A stretch of DNA of 64,000 bases from Marinobacter sp. 2_MG-2023 (GCF_030546935.1 NZ_JAUOPH010000004.1:372001-436000), one strand, 5' to 3'; shown: positions 1 through 10,156, numbered from the stretch's first letter. Notes: generated from the letters alone by a model not told the origin. Numbers and translations: made by a program.

Positions 1-737
1 TTCATGGTGGGGACACGCAAGGCCACGGAACTGAACCGACCTTCCATATGAGGCAGCAACCGCTCCACACCGCGCGCCAACCCAGTGTCCACCGGCACTA
101 TGTTGTGCAACGCACTACGGGTGAGGCGCAAGTCCTGCTGGTGGTATGCGTCGATGACTGGCTGGTCGTTCATGGCGGCGTGGATGGTGGTGGTGCTGCC
201 CTGCTCCACACCAAAGGCTTTATCGAGCACACAGATCACCGGCACCAGGCAATTAGTGGTGCAGGAACCTGCGGCCATAATGCGATCAGCACCGGTGATT
301 TCCCCTTCGTTGATTCCGTAAACCACCGTTCGGTCGACATCCGATTCCGCAGGCTGGGAAAACAGCAATCGTTTTGCGCCCGCCTGAAGGTGCCGTTCCG
401 CGGTCGCCCGGTCAGAGTAGGAACCGGAGCATTCCAGCACCAGATCAATGTCCAGTTCATTCCACGGCAACTCGGCCGGGTCCGAATGGCTGAGCACGCG
501 GATGGGATCGCCGTTAACAATCAGTTCCTGCCCTTCCACCGCAATGCTTCCGGAGAAGCGGCCATGGGTAGAGTCGTACCGGGTCAGGTGTGCAATCGTG
601 TCGATATCAGAAAGCTCGTTAATCGCGACCACCTGAAGATGATCGCGAAAACCGTTCTCGTACAGAGCACGCAACACGCATTGGCCGATACGGCCGTAGC
701 CGTTGATAGCAATACGAAAAGGCGCAGGTGCTGTCAT
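1..737 (-). CDS. epd: Erythrose-4-phosphate dehydrogenase, partial (3' end beyond window)
   Basis: This GAPDH-superfamily enzyme oxidises erythrose 4-phosphate to 4-phosphoerythronate, the entry to DXP-dependent pyridoxal phosphate synthesis. The N-terminal Rossmann motif INGYGRIG and the catalytic SCTTNC motif are readable. The stretch after the active site, MNDQPVIDAYH, is the signature of Epd rather than glycolytic GapA, which is why epd was chosen. About 245 codons are visible and the C-terminus is cut by the left edge. The ATG (735-737) overlaps the tkt stop by one base as TGATG, so the gene is probably translationally coupled to tkt. A tkt-epd order, usually followed by pgk and fba, is common in gammaproteobacteria. 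The remaining doubt is gapA-like activity, since Epd and GapA can overlap in substrate. Confidence 0.85.
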   Translation of the reverse strand, partial: MTAPAPFRIAINGYGRIGQCVLRALYENGFRDHLQVVAINELSDIDTIAHLTRYDSTHGRFSGSIAVEGQELIVNGDPIRVLSHSDPAELPWNELDIDLVLECSGSYSDRATAERHLQAGAKRLLFSQPAESDVDRTVVYGINEGEITGADRIMAAGSCTTNCLVPVICVLDKAFGVEQGSTTTIHAAMNDQPVIDAYHQQDLRLTRSALHNIVPVDTGLARGVERLLPHMEGRFSSVALRVPTM

Positions 738-2737
738 CAGGCGTCCAGAAGCTCCGCGGCAACTTCGAGGATGTTGTCCACGGTAAAGCCGAACTCTTTA
801 AACAGTTCACCAGCTGGCGCAGATTCACCAAAGGTGGTCATACCTACAACGCGACCGTCCAGGCCAACGTACTTGTACCAGTAGTCGGCAATTGAGGCTT
901 CGATGGCAATGCGGTTAGTGACTTCCAGCGGCAACACCTGCTGTTTGTACTCGGCACTCTGGGCATCGAATACGTCGGTAGACGGCATGGATACAACGCG
1001 TACCTTCTTACCCTGCTCACGCAACTTGGCAGCGGTATCCTGGGCCAGACCCACTTCGGAACCGGTGGCAATCAGGATCAGGTCCGGAGTGCCTTCGCTG
1101 TCTGTCAGCACGTAGCCGCCTTTGGCAACGTCTGCCAGTTGCTGCGCATCACGCGCCTGACCGGGCAGACCCTGACGGGAGAAGATCATGGCCGTTGGGC
1201 CGTCTTTGCGTTCCAGAGCGGATTTCCAGGCAACGGCAGACTCTACGGCATCGGCCGGGCGCCAGGTGCTCATGTTCGGCGTGGTGCGCAGGCTGGCCAG
1301 CTGTTCAACCGGCTGGTGTGTGGGGCCGTCTTCGCCCAGACCAATGGAGTCGTGGGTGAATACGTAGATGGAGCGCTGCTTCATCAGTGCGGCCATGCGC
1401 ACCGCGTTACGGCAATATTCCATGAAGATCAGGAAGGTCGCGCCGTAGGGTACAAAACCACCGTGCAGGGCAACGCCGTTCATGATCGCAGCCATGCCAA
1501 ACTCACGCACACCGTAATAGATGTAGTTACCGCTGGCGTCGTCTTTGCTCACGCCTTTACAGCCGCTCCAGATGGTGAGGTTGGAGCCTGCCAGGTCGGC
1601 AGAGCCGCCGAGCAGTTCCGGTAGCAACGGGCCGTAGGCGTTCAGGGTGTTCTGGGAAGCCTTGCGGCTGGCAACAGTCTCGCTCTTGTCCTGACATTCC
1701 TGAATGTAAGCCTGAGCTTTTTCAGAGAAATCAGCAGGCAAGTCACCTGCCATGCGACGCTTCAGCTCGGCTGCCAGTTCCGGCTCAGCTTTTTCGTAAG
1801 CTGCAAAGGTATCGTTCCAAACGCTTTCAGCCGTTGCGCCTTTGTCCTTGGCGTTCCAGGCGCTGTAGATGTCGGCCGGAACTTCAAACGGGCCGTGAGT
1901 CCAGCCCAGTGCTTCGCGGGTCAGTGCAATTTCGTCATCACCCAAAGGCGCGCCGTGACAGTCTTCTTTGCCCTGCTTATTGGGTGAACCAAAGCCGATG
2001 ATGGTTTTACAACAGATCAGCGTGGGTTGATCTTTATTGGCACGGCCTGCTTCTACAGCGGCACGGATGGCGTCAGCATCGTGGCCATCAACGTTGGCAA
2101 TCACCTGCCAACCATAGGCTTCAAAGCGCTGTGGTGTGTTATCGGTAAACCAGCCCTCAACTTCGCCATCAATGGAGATGCCGTTGTCGTCGTAGAACAT
2201 GATCAGCTTGCCCAGGCCCAGGGTGCCTGCCAGCGAAGATACTTCGTGGGAGATGCCTTCCATCAGGCAGCCGTCGCCGAGAAACGCGTAAGTGTAGTGG
2301 TCAACCACATCATGGCCAGGGCGGTTGAACTGCGCGGCCAGTGTTTTCTCAGCCAGTGCGAAACCCACTGCGTTGGCCATGCCCTGCCCCAGCGGGCCGG
2401 TGGTGGTTTCAACACCCGGCGTGTAACCGTATTCCGGGTGGCCCGGGGTTTTTGAATGCAGCTGGCGGAAGTTCTTGAGGTCGTCGATGGAAACGTCGTA
2501 ACCGCTCAGGTGCAGCAGCGAGTACTGCAGCATCGAGCCGTGGCCGTTGGAGAGTACAAAGCGGTCGCGGTTGGCCCACTGTGGATTAGCCGGGTTGTGG
2601 CTCAGATAGTCGTTCCACAGTACCTCGGCGATGTCCGCCATGCCCATGGGCGCACCCGGGTGGCCGGATTTGGCTTTCTGGACCGCATCCATGCTCAGCG
2701 CGCGAACGGCGTTGGCGAGATCTTTACGAGAGGGCAT
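737..2737 (-). CDS. tkt: Transketolase
   Basis: This thiamine diphosphate enzyme moves two-carbon ketol units between sugar phosphates in the non-oxidative pentose phosphate pathway and acts in the cytosol. It has 666 residues, the normal length. Visible motifs are SGHPGAP (about 24-30), GPLGQG (114-119), and the ThDP motif beginning GDG at 154-156 and ending at Asn185. The C-terminal domain carries the family sequence [12 protein letters not shown] lies just upstream of the ATG. The ATG at 2737 was preferred because a GGAGA ribosome site sits at suitable distance. The gene is followed directly by epd with a one-base overlap. It is transcribed away from the sahR-like gene, with which it shares an intergenic region of about 250 bases. 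Confidence 0.97.
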   Translation of the reverse strand: MPSRKDLANAVRALSMDAVQKAKSGHPGAPMGMADIAEVLWNDYLSHNPANPQWANRDRFVLSNGHGSMLQYSLLHLSGYDVSIDDLKNFRQLHSKTPGHPEYGYTPGVETTTGPLGQGMANAVGFALAEKTLAAQFNRPGHDVVDHYTYAFLGDGCLMEGISHEVSSLAGTLGLGKLIMFYDDNGISIDGEVEGWFTDNTPQRFEAYGWQVIANVDGHDADAIRAAVEAGRANKDQPTLICCKTIIGFGSPNKQGKEDCHGAPLGDDEIALTREALGWTHGPFEVPADIYSAWNAKDKGATAESVWNDTFAAYEKAEPELAAELKRRMAGDLPADFSEKAQAYIQECQDKSETVASRKASQNTLNAYGPLLPELLGGSADLAGSNLTIWSGCKGVSKDDASGNYIYYGVREFGMAAIMNGVALHGGFVPYGATFLIFMEYCRNAVRMAALMKQRSIYVFTHDSIGLGEDGPTHQPVEQLASLRTTPNMSTWRPADAVESAVAWKSALERKDGPTAMIFSRQGLPGQARDAQQLADVAKGGYVLTDSEGTPDLILIATGSEVGLAQDTAAKLREQGKKVRVVSMPSTDVFDAQSAEYKQQVLPLEVTNRIAIEASIADYWYKYVGLDGRVVGMTTFGESAPAGELFKEFGFTVDNILEVAAELLDA

Positions 2738-2930
2738 CAACGTTTCTCCAATGTTTTACGAAAAATAGGAAGCAATCCAGGGCTTTTTACAATGCTTGAA
2801 AAAGCTGCTTAAAAATAAGGCGCGTATTTTCGCCGATTAGGGTGTGCCGGGGCAAATCAACATGCCGCTTGTGTGTAAATATCCTGACGCGGAAACCCGA
2901 AAGAGATTGATTTCAAAGAATGATAAATCT

Positions 2931-2950
2931 ATATCAAAAAACTTTGATAT
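2931..2950. promoter_or_regulatory. Palindromic operator, copy 1 (SahR-like site)
   Basis: The arms ATATCAAA and TTTGATAT flank the four bases AAAC. The identical 20-bp sequence recurs at 4030-4049 before metK. This copy lies just upstream of the ArsR-methyltransferase gene, so it could mediate autoregulation and might also affect tkt. The identity of the two copies is seen directly. Binding by the adjacent regulator is inferred. Confidence 0.75.
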
Positions 2951-2992
2951 GGCTATTGATTGAACAACTCAACGCCCTTACACTTCGCAACC

Positions 2993-3997
2993 ATGACAAG
3001 TTTGAATGCACACGCTAACCAAATCTCCTCCGTGGACGTGCTGGCCCCGATCTTCAAAGCGAGCGGCGACCCTTTGCGCCTTGAGATTTTGCGTGTGCTG
3101 AGGCGCGATACCTTTGGTGTTCTGGAACTGAGCCAGCTGTTCGATATGCGCCAGTCCGGCATGAGCCACCACCTGAAGGTGATGCATAAGGCTGGCCTGG
3201 TGGAGCCGCAACGTGAAGGCAACGCGATTTTCTATCGCCGTCCGTTGCACCTGGATAGCGAAAAGCCAACCGACCTGACCATTCGCCAGATTTTTGAAGC
3301 GGTGGATCGCGCGCCTTTACCTGCGCAATTGCAGGAAAAGATTGAATCTATACGTACCCAACGGGCAGATCAGTCGCAGGCGTTTTTTTCCCGGCACTCA
3401 GAACAGTTCCGGGAACAGCAGGAGCTGATCGCCGCGTTTGATCTGTATGCGGCACCCGTGGCCGACATGATTCGTAAGCGGACCCGCAAGCAGCAGTGGC
3501 AGACTGCGCTGGAAATTGGTCCGGGCGAAGGCGGCTTTCTACCCGTACTGTCGGAATTGAGCGAACACGTTGTGGCGCTGGACAATAGTAAAGACATGCT
3601 CGCCAAGGCAACGCGCACCTGTATTGACGAGCGTCTTAATAACGTGGATCTGATAGAAGGCATAACCGACACATTGCTGGCCCGGGGAGATGCGTTCGAT
3701 CTTGTTGTGGCCAATATGGTTCTGCACCACGTACCTAGCCCTGCAGACATTTTTCTGGATGCTGCGGCACTCATGAATAATGGCGGCTGCCTGGTTGTCA
3801 GTGACCTTTGCAGGCACGACCAGAACTGGGCAAAAGACAATTGCGGCGATCTCTGGCTTGGCTTTGAACCGGAGGAATTGACCGCCTGGGCGGTAGCAGC
3901 CGGCCTCAAAGCAGGCGAGCAGCTATTTATTGGATTGCGCAACGGCTTCCAGATCCAGGTCAGGGAATTCTGGAAAACCCAATTGCCACTGAGATGA
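2993..3997 (+). CDS. ArsR-family regulator fused to a SAM-dependent methyltransferase (SahR-like)
   Basis: The N-terminal ArsR winged helix-turn-helix occupies about residues 12-85 (SGDPLRLEILRVL, then QSGMSHHLKVMHKAGLV). A class I methyltransferase domain follows from about 150 to the end, with the SAM-binding motif EIGPGEGG at 174-181 and acidic D197 after the second strand. The arsenic-binding ELCVCDL motif of true ArsR is absent. SahR regulators of this family are known to control methionine and SAM-recycling genes in Proteobacteria. The position immediately before metK-ahcY-metF, and the identical palindromes before this gene and before metK, make that role likely. A TTG at 2960 would add 11 residues. 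The ATG at 2993 was preferred because conserved sequence starts there, although neither start has a clear ribosome site. Whether the methyltransferase domain catalyses or only senses SAM/SAH cannot be told. Confidence 0.8.
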   Translation: MTSLNAHANQISSVDVLAPIFKASGDPLRLEILRVLRRDTFGVLELSQLFDMRQSGMSHHLKVMHKAGLVEPQREGNAIFYRRPLHLDSEKPTDLTIRQIFEAVDRAPLPAQLQEKIESIRTQRADQSQAFFSRHSEQFREQQELIAAFDLYAAPVADMIRKRTRKQQWQTALEIGPGEGGFLPVLSELSEHVVALDNSKDMLAKATRTCIDERLNNVDLIEGITDTLLARGDAFDLVVANMVLHHVPSPADIFLDAAALMNNGGCLVVSDLCRHDQNWAKDNCGDLWLGFEPEELTAWAVAAGLKAGEQLFIGLRNGFQIQVREFWKTQLPLR

Positions 3998-4029
3998 CCA
4001 ACCCCTGATACGCCAACAGCTTCACAGGC

Positions 4030-4049
4030 ATATCAAAAAACTTTGATAT
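4030..4049. promoter_or_regulatory. Palindromic operator, copy 2, before metK
   Basis: This is an exact repeat of the 20-bp palindrome at 2931-2950 and sits about 70 bases before the metK start. It is the likely binding site of the neighbouring ArsR-type regulator on the metK-ahcY-metF operon. Binding is inferred from context. Confidence 0.75.
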
Positions 4050-4116
4050 TGGTGTAGGTAGTACTACTTACACGCTAAACCACAAGATTTCGAAACGCTC
4101 ACAAAGGAGCAAACCT

Positions 4117-5307
4117 ATGTCTGACTACAGCATTTTCACCTCCGAATCGGTCTCCGAAGGCCACCCGGACAAACTGGCAGACCAGATCTCCGACGCCGTT
4201 CTGGATTCCATCCTGACGACTGATCCGCACGCCCGGGTAGCTTGCGAAACCATGGTGAAAACCGGTGTAGCTATCGTAGGTGGTGAAGTTACAACCAGCG
4301 CCTGGGTAGATCTGGAAGACCTGGTTCGCGGTGTGATCAAAGATATTGGTTACACCTCTTCCGATGTCGGCTTCGACGGCGACACCTGCGGCATTATCAA
4401 CATCATCGGCAAACAGTCTGTGGACATCGCCCAGGGCGTTGACCGTCAGAAACCTGAAGACCAGGGTGCCGGCGACCAGGGCCTGATGTTCGGCTACGCC
4501 AGCAACGAAACCGAAGTGCTGATGCCCGCGCCGATCACTTTTGCCCACCGTCTGGTCGAGCGCCAGGCAGAAGCGCGTAAAAATGGTGTCTTGCCGTGGC
4601 TGCGCCCCGACGCTAAGAGCCAGGTAACCTGCCGTTACGAAAACGGCAAGGTAGTGGGCATCGACGCGGTCGTGCTCTCCACCCAGCACGATCCGGACGT
4701 TTCCCAGGCAGATCTGCAGGAAGCCATCATGGAGCTGGTGGTCAAAAACGTACTTCCGGCTGAGCTACTGCATAAAGGCACCCAGTTCCACATCAACCCT
4801 ACCGGCAAGTTTGTGATCGGCGGCCCAGTGGGTGACTGCGGCCTGACCGGCCGCAAAATCATCGTAGACACCTACGGCGGCATGGCTCGCCATGGTGGCG
4901 GCGCTTTCTCCGGCAAAGACCCCTCAAAGGTTGACCGCTCGGCGGCCTACGCTGGTCGTTATGTTGCCAAAAACATCGTCGCTGCAGGTCTGGCTGACAA
5001 ATGCGAGATTCAGGTTTCCTACGCCATCGGCGTGGCACAGCCAACCTCTATCTCTGTAAACACGTTCGGAACGGGCAAAATCGGCGACGACAAAATCATC
5101 GAACTGGTTCGACAGCACTTTGATCTGCGCCCTTACGCCATCACCAACATGCTTGATTTGCTGCACCCCATGTACCGGGCCACGGCAGCCTACGGCCACT
5201 TCGGGCGTCAACCAGAGGAAGTGACCATCGGTGGCAAAACTTTCACGACCTTCCCTTGGGAAAAAACCGATCGTGCAGCCGCTTTGAAAGACGCAGCTGG
5301 CATCTAA
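4117..5307 (+). CDS. metK: S-adenosylmethionine synthetase
   Basis: The enzyme makes SAM from methionine and ATP in the cytosol. It has 396 residues, the standard length. The ATP-binding motif GHPDK is at 15-19, the hexapeptide GAGDQG at 117-122, and the phosphate-loop segment beginning GGGAFSGKD at about 260. The ATG follows a good AAGGAG ribosome site. It is first in a metK-ahcY-metF run with short spacers and is preceded by the 20-bp palindrome at 4030-4049, so it is probably repressed or tuned by the fused ArsR-type regulator upstream. Confidence 0.98.
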   Translation: MSDYSIFTSESVSEGHPDKLADQISDAVLDSILTTDPHARVACETMVKTGVAIVGGEVTTSAWVDLEDLVRGVIKDIGYTSSDVGFDGDTCGIINIIGKQSVDIAQGVDRQKPEDQGAGDQGLMFGYASNETEVLMPAPITFAHRLVERQAEARKNGVLPWLRPDAKSQVTCRYENGKVVGIDAVVLSTQHDPDVSQADLQEAIMELVVKNVLPAELLHKGTQFHINPTGKFVIGGPVGDCGLTGRKIIVDTYGGMARHGGGAFSGKDPSKVDRSAAYAGRYVAKNIVAAGLADKCEIQVSYAIGVAQPTSISVNTFGTGKIGDDKIIELVRQHFDLRPYAITNMLDLLHPMYRATAAYGHFGRQPEEVTIGGKTFTTFPWEKTDRAAALKDAAGI

Positions 5308-5369
5308 ATCATTTTCGGGCGTATTGATGAACTCAAGCGCCTAAACAGAACTGACTGGAGAACACCTGA

Positions 5370-6743
5370 ATGAGCAACTTCGAAGACTTTAAAGTCCGCG
5401 ACATTTCCCTGGCAGACTGGGGCCGCAAAGAAATCAAAATTGCTGAAGGCGAAATGCCTGCTTTGATGGCGCTGCGTGAGAAGTACAAAACAGAGCAGCC
5501 GCTGAAAGGCGCCAATATCATGGGCTGCATCCACATGACCATCCAGACCGCTGTCCTGATCGAAACACTGATCGAGCTGGGTGCAGACGTGCGCTGGTCA
5601 TCCTGCAACATTTTCTCAACGCAGGACCAGGCCGCTGCAGCCATCGCGGCGCAAAATATCCCTGTGTTTGCCTGGAAGGGCGAGACCGATGAAGAGTATG
5701 ACTGGTGCCTTGAGCGCACTGTCGGTGTTGACGTAGAAGGTTGGGAACCCAACATGATTCTGGATGACGGCGGCGACCTGACAGCCCTGCTCCATGAAAA
5801 GTATCCGGAAGTTCTGGCCAACTGCCACGGTGTGACCGAGGAAACCACCACCGGTGTACACCGCCTGCAGGAGATGCTGCGCGACGGTACACTGAAAGTC
5901 CCGGCTATCAACGTTAATGATGCCGTAACGAAAGCAAAGAACGACAACAAGTACGGTTGCCGTCATAGTCTTAACGATGCCATCAAACGCGGCACCGACC
6001 ACCTGATGGCCGGCAAGAAAGCGCTGGTTGTCGGTTACGGCGACGTGGGCAAAGGCTCTGCTGCCTCACTGCGTCAGGAAGGCATGATTGTGAAAGTTAC
6101 CGAAGCCGACCCCATCTGTGCCATGCAGGCCTGCATGGATGGCTTTGAAGTTGTTTCTCCCTACCTCAATGGTGTGAATACCGGCACCGAAGCAGGCGTA
6201 GATAAAGCTCTTCTGCAAACCACCGATCTGCTGGTGACCACCACCGGTAACATGAACGTGTGTGATGCGAACATGCTCAAGTCCCTGAAGTCTGGCGCGG
6301 TGGTTTGCAACATCGGCCACTTCGACAATGAGATCGACACTGCGTACATGCGCAAGAACTGGGAATGGGACGAAGTGAAGCCTCAGGTTCACGTGATCTA
6401 CCGTGACAAGGCCACCAACGATCATCTGATCCTGCTCTCCGAAGGCCGTCTGGTAAATCTGGGCAACGCGACAGGTCACCCGTCACGAATCATGGACGGC
6501 TCATTCGCCAACCAGGTTCTGGCTCAGATGTACCTGTTTGAGCGCAAGTTCGCTGACCTGCCAGAAGAAGCACGCACCAAGGGTGTGTATGTTCAGGTCC
6601 TACCCAAGCAACTGGATGAAGAAGTTGCTCGAGCCATGGTGGAAGGTTTTGGTGGTGTGATCACCAAAATGACCCCGGAACAGGCAAAATACATCGGTGT
6701 ACCGGTCGAAGGCCCGTACAAGCCAGAAAGCTACAAGTACTGA
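5370..6743 (+). CDS. ahcY: S-adenosylhomocysteine hydrolase
   Basis: This NAD-dependent hydrolase splits S-adenosylhomocysteine into adenosine and homocysteine, relieving product inhibition of methyltransferases. It has 457 residues. The Rossmann loop GYGDVGKG is at 222-229. The active-site region includes [10 protein letters not shown] (about 181-190) and [11 protein letters not shown] (191-201). The C-terminus ends KPESYKY, the conserved tail that contributes to the neighbouring subunit's NAD site. It is the second gene of the metK-ahcY-metF set, 62 bases after metK. No separate SAH riboswitch was noticed before it, which fits protein-based control from the upstream operator. Confidence 0.97.
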   Translation: MSNFEDFKVRDISLADWGRKEIKIAEGEMPALMALREKYKTEQPLKGANIMGCIHMTIQTAVLIETLIELGADVRWSSCNIFSTQDQAAAAIAAQNIPVFAWKGETDEEYDWCLERTVGVDVEGWEPNMILDDGGDLTALLHEKYPEVLANCHGVTEETTTGVHRLQEMLRDGTLKVPAINVNDAVTKAKNDNKYGCRHSLNDAIKRGTDHLMAGKKALVVGYGDVGKGSAASLRQEGMIVKVTEADPICAMQACMDGFEVVSPYLNGVNTGTEAGVDKALLQTTDLLVTTTGNMNVCDANMLKSLKSGAVVCNIGHFDNEIDTAYMRKNWEWDEVKPQVHVIYRDKATNDHLILLSEGRLVNLGNATGHPSRIMDGSFANQVLAQMYLFERKFADLPEEARTKGVYVQVLPKQLDEEVARAMVEGFGGVITKMTPEQAKYIGVPVEGPYKPESYKY

Positions 6744-6755
6744 TCAGGTAACAAG

Positions 6756-7625
6756 ATGCAATCCCAGAAACAGTTCAAACGCCGTTTCAGCTTCGAGTTT
6801 TTCCCGCCCAAGACCGACCAGGGCAAGGAAAAACTCCAGGTGGTGCGTGATCAACTAGCCGGGGTGAATCCGGATTTTTTCTCGGTGACTTTCGGGGCGG
6901 GGGGCTCCACCCGGGAGCGCACCATTGAAACCGTCCTCAACCTGCACAAGCAGGGCATTTCCACAGCGCCACATCTCTCCTGCGTCGGTGGTACGCGGAG
7001 CGAGATCGCTGAGCTGCTGGATGTGTATAAAGAGAACGGCATCAACCGGATTGTCGCCCTTCGGGGTGACATGCCGTCCGGTATGGGTGCCTCCGGCGAA
7101 ATGCGTTACGCCAACGAGTTGGTTGAGTTTATTCGTGAGCACAGCGGTGATCACTTTAATCTCGAAGTAGCGGCCTACCCGGAGTTCCATCCCCAGGCCC
7201 GTAACGCTGAAGAAGATCTGAAAAACTTCGCCCGCAAGGTAGAGGCTGGTGCCAACAGCGCCATTACCCAGTACTTCTTTAACCCGGACAGCTACTTCTA
7301 CTTCATCGACAGGCTTGAACAGCTCGGGGTTACCATTCCGGTGGTACCCGGCATCATGCCCATCGTGAACTTTTCAAGCCTGGTGCGCTTCTCCGACATG
7401 TGTGGTGCAGAAATACCGCGCTGGATTCGCAAGCAGCTGGAAGCCTATGGCGATGATAAAGAAAGCATTCTCAAGTTCGGCGAAGAAGTCGTCACCAATA
7501 TGTGTGAAAAGCTTCTGAAAGCCGGTGCACCGGGATTGCACTTTTACACTCTGAACCAGGCTGAACCCAGCATCAGCATATGGAAAAACCTTGGAATCAG
7601 TGAGCGCGAGAAAATCGCATTCTGA
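6756..7625 (+). CDS. metF: 5,10-methylenetetrahydrofolate reductase
   Basis: This FAD enzyme reduces methylene-THF to 5-methyl-THF, the methyl donor for methionine synthesis. It has 289 residues, the usual bacterial length. Family segments are FEFFPPKT near the N-terminus (about 13-20), SVTFGAGGSTRE (about 43-54), the ALRGD motif (about 101-105), and AAYPEFHP (about 138-145). It starts 12 bases after ahcY, so it is almost certainly in the same transcript. It completes a methyl-cycle operon: methyl supply (metF), SAM synthesis (metK) and SAH recycling (ahcY). Confidence 0.96.
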   Translation: MQSQKQFKRRFSFEFFPPKTDQGKEKLQVVRDQLAGVNPDFFSVTFGAGGSTRERTIETVLNLHKQGISTAPHLSCVGGTRSEIAELLDVYKENGINRIVALRGDMPSGMGASGEMRYANELVEFIREHSGDHFNLEVAAYPEFHPQARNAEEDLKNFARKVEAGANSAITQYFFNPDSYFYFIDRLEQLGVTIPVVPGIMPIVNFSSLVRFSDMCGAEIPRWIRKQLEAYGDDKESILKFGEEVVTNMCEKLLKAGAPGLHFYTLNQAEPSISIWKNLGISEREKIAF

Positions 7626-7651
7626 TTACATGTCAGAGCGTTCGAAATACT

Positions 7652-7682
7652 ACCGGGTTATGCCATGTGGCTATAACCCGGT
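7652..7682 (+). terminator. Strong hairpin after metF
   Basis: ACCGGGTTAT pairs perfectly with ATAACCCGGT, and GCC/GGC extends the stem inside. It lies 26 bases after the metF stop. There is no T-run behind it, so it is either a non-canonical terminator or a 3' stabilising hairpin. The rest of the interval up to 7872 is the presumed promoter region of the ABC transporter, in which no clear motif was seen. Confidence 0.5.
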
Positions 7683-7872
7683 TATCTAAACTCCCTTCAT
7701 TCACTACAGGGCACAACCCAAGCAGTTGATATTGGGTACGCTCCTGAGTAATAGTCTAAAGTGTACGTGACGCATTCACTAATGCTCCCCGGGAATCACA
7801 GTCACCAGCAGTGAACTCCCCGGCCTGCCTTATCGGGCAAACGGAGCCTCATAAGAAAGAAAAGGAGAAAGC

Positions 7873-8631
7873 ATGAGCACGAAATGGCTGAAAACAATGG
7901 GGACTGGCCTGGCACTTACCGTAGCCGCCAGCGCCGTAAGCGCCGAAACCCTGCGAGTGGCTACCGACCCTAGCTTCGTCCCGTTCGAAATGCTGGACCA
8001 GGAAACCGGTGAGATGATCGGGTTCGATATGGAAATCATTGCCGAAGTCGCTGAGCGTGCCGGTTTCGATTACAACATCAACACCATGGACTTCAACGGT
8101 ATTATCCCTGCACTTCAAACCGGCAACGTGGATATTGCCATTGCCGGTATCACCATTACCGACGAGCGTGAAAAAATCGTTGATTTTTCAGACCCCTACT
8201 ACGATTCTGGCCTGCGCATTCTGGTTCGCCAGGACAACGACAATGTCACAGAAATATCCGATCTTGAAGGCCTGAAAATCGGCTCCAAAATCGGCAGTAC
8301 CAGTTATGACTTCCTGAAGAAAAATCTGGATGAAAACGACGGTGTAACGCCTTATCCGGGCAGTTCAGACATGTACATGGCCCTGATGTCCCGTTCAGTT
8401 GACGCGGTATTCTACGATGCCCCGAACGTTGGCTACTTTGCCCGCACCAAGGGTGAAGGCAAAGTCAAAACCGTTGGCCAGCTATACGAAGGTCAGCAGT
8501 ATGGCATCGCGCTTAAAAACGGCAGTGAGTGGGTAGACGAGGTTAATGAAGCCCTCGCAGCCATGAAAGAAGACGGAACCTACAAAACCATCTACGAAAA
8601 GTGGTTTGGCCCAATGCCTGACGGCATGTAA
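7873..8631 (+). CDS. Polar amino-acid ABC transporter, periplasmic binding protein
   Basis: This is a family 3 solute-binding protein (SBP_bac_3, GlnH/HisJ type) that delivers an amino acid to the inner-membrane permease encoded next. It has 252 residues with an N-terminal signal peptide cleaved near VSA-ET (about residue 24). Family segments are VATDPSFVPFE, GFDMEI and the segment ending AGITITDEREKIVDFS. The ATG has a strong AAAGGAGA ribosome site. Permease and ATPase genes follow in the same direction. Glutamine or another polar amino acid is the likely substrate, but specificity cannot be read from the sequence. Confidence 0.92.
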   Translation: MSTKWLKTMGTGLALTVAASAVSAETLRVATDPSFVPFEMLDQETGEMIGFDMEIIAEVAERAGFDYNINTMDFNGIIPALQTGNVDIAIAGITITDEREKIVDFSDPYYDSGLRILVRQDNDNVTEISDLEGLKIGSKIGSTSYDFLKKNLDENDGVTPYPGSSDMYMALMSRSVDAVFYDAPNVGYFARTKGEGKVKTVGQLYEGQQYGIALKNGSEWVDEVNEALAAMKEDGTYKTIYEKWFGPMPDGM

Positions 8632-8667
8632 AGGCCGAAAGGGCCATCAGGTCCTTTCCTTTTGTAG

Positions 8668-8690
8668 CGCCGGGGTTATTTGCCCCGGCG
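8668..8690 (+). terminator. Intercistronic hairpin between binding protein and permease
   Basis: CGCCGGGG and CCCCGGCG form a perfect 8-bp stem with a 7-base loop, followed by TCTTCT. Such hairpins often cause partial termination or stabilise the upstream mRNA, so that binding protein exceeds permease. The role is inferred. Confidence 0.5.
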
Positions 8691-8724
8691 TCTTCTGCCC
8701 CTAACTCCTGCGGAGACGCACACT

Positions 8725-9396
8725 GTGGAATCCCAGTTCCAATTTGACTGGCAAGCAGCCATCGACTCGATTCCCTTTCTGATTAAAGGGATCCCCTATA
8801 CCTTGATGATCTCATTTGGCGGCCTGCTTATCGGCTTTGCCCTGGGCATCATTTTCGGCCTGTTGAGCATCAATAAAAAGTGGTTTCTTAAGTGGCCCGC
8901 AACGGCTTATATAGAAATCTTCCGTGGCACCCCAATTCTGGTTCAGGTTCTTTTTATATTTTATGGCCTGCCCGACTTGATCGGCGGCCCTATCGATCCT
9001 CTTACCGCGGGTGTCGCCGCCATTGCGCTGAACTCAGGCGCTTACATTTCTGAAGTGGTGCGTGGTGGCGTTCAATCCATTGCCAAGGGTCAGACCGAAG
9101 CCGGGCTTTCCCTGGGTCTTTCCCGCACTCAGACATTCTGGTCAATCACCTGGCCGCAGGCCTTCCGGCGCATGATTCCGCCGCTTGGCAACCAGGCCAT
9201 CGTCAGCATCAAGGACACCTCGCTGTTCTCGGTCATTGGCGTCGGCGAACTGGTTCGTCAGGGCCAGGTTTACATTGCCAGCACCTTCACTGCCTTCGAG
9301 GTGTATTTTGTGGTCGCGATTATGTATCTGGCCATTACCCTCTCACTGTCTCTGATTCTCCGCCTGGTTGAACGGCGTGGACTGGCCTCTGTCTGA
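8725..9396 (+). CDS. Polar amino-acid ABC transporter, permease
   Basis: This is an inner-membrane permease of the HisM/GlnP family with 223 residues and several hydrophobic helices. The EAA loop region is recognisable in the stretch EAGLSLGLSRTQTFWSITWP, which contacts the ATPase. The GTG start at 8725 was chosen because GGAG lies upstream at suitable spacing and the protein then begins with the usual short soluble N-terminus. A TTG further upstream falls inside the preceding hairpin and is unlikely. Only one permease gene is present, so the channel is probably a homodimer. Confidence 0.9.
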   Translation: MESQFQFDWQAAIDSIPFLIKGIPYTLMISFGGLLIGFALGIIFGLLSINKKWFLKWPATAYIEIFRGTPILVQVLFIFYGLPDLIGGPIDPLTAGVAAIALNSGAYISEVVRGGVQSIAKGQTEAGLSLGLSRTQTFWSITWPQAFRRMIPPLGNQAIVSIKDTSLFSVIGVGELVRQGQVYIASTFTAFEVYFVVAIMYLAITLSLSLILRLVERRGLASV

Positions 9397-9409
9397 AGGA
9401 ACCTGACCC

Positions 9410-10156
9410 ATGACTCAGATTGTAAAGATGAAGGGCATGAACAAGTACTTCGGCAAGGTACATGTCCTTAAAGATATAGATTTAACGGTAGAACAGGGCG
9501 AAGTCGTGGTGATTATCGGTGCCAGTGGCTCCGGCAAATCCACTCTGATCCGTTGTGTGAACGGGCTGGAAGAATTCGAATCCGGCCACCTGGAAGTCGA
9601 CGGCCAGGCACTGGCACCGAAAGGCGGTAACCAGCAGGCGCTAGCGGAGATCCGCAAAGAAGTGGGCATGGTTTTCCAGCAGTTCAACCTGTTCCCTCAT
9701 CTTACGGTGAAAAAGAACATCATGCTGGCGCCCCAGAAAGTTAAAAACACATCCCAAACAGTTGCGAATGCAACGGCTGAACGCCTTCTGGAACGAGTTG
9801 GGATTGGCAGCCAGGCCGACAAATACCCCGGCCATCTCTCGGGCGGTCAGCAACAACGGGTTGCTATTGCCCGCGCCCTGGCCATGGAACCGCGCCTGAT
9901 GCTGTTCGACGAGCCCACCTCGGCACTGGATCCGGAAATGATCGGTGAAGTGCTCGATGTAATGCGCGAACTGGCCAAAGAAGGCATGACCATGATGGTG
10001 GTTACCCACGAAATGGGCTTCGCCCGTGAAGTGGCTGACCGCGTGATATACATTCACGAAGGCCAGATTGTGGAAGAAGGCAAGCCGGATGACGTGTTCG
10101 ACAACCCTCAAAATGAGCGCACACAGGCGTTTCTATCGAGGGTGTTGGCGCACTGA
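9410..10156 (+). CDS. Polar amino-acid ABC transporter, ATP-binding protein
   Basis: This cytoplasmic ATPase of the GlnQ/HisP family drives the importer encoded by the two upstream genes. It has 248 residues with Walker A GASGSGKS, the signature LSGGQQQR, Walker [14 protein letters not shown] and the switch histidine in VVTHE. It starts 14 bases after the permease and ends just before a clear terminator, so it closes the three-gene operon. The assignment to amino-acid transport rests on the neighbours and on close similarity to GlnQ-type ATPases. Confidence 0.94.
   Translation: MTQIVKMKGMNKYFGKVHVLKDIDLTVEQGEVVVIIGASGSGKSTLIRCVNGLEEFESGHLEVDGQALAPKGGNQQALAEIRKEVGMVFQQFNLFPHLTVKKNIMLAPQKVKNTSQTVANATAERLLERVGIGSQADKYPGHLSGGQQQRVAIARALAMEPRLMLFDEPTSALDPEMIGEVLDVMRELAKEGMTMMVVTHEMGFAREVADRVIYIHEGQIVEEGKPDDVFDNPQNERTQAFLSRVLAH

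Noticed and set aside
6121..6150. CATGGATGG core in ahcY as another copy of the nos-region repeat
   Set aside because: It encodes the conserved ACMDGFE of ahcY and lacks the flanking arms, so it is a coincidence.
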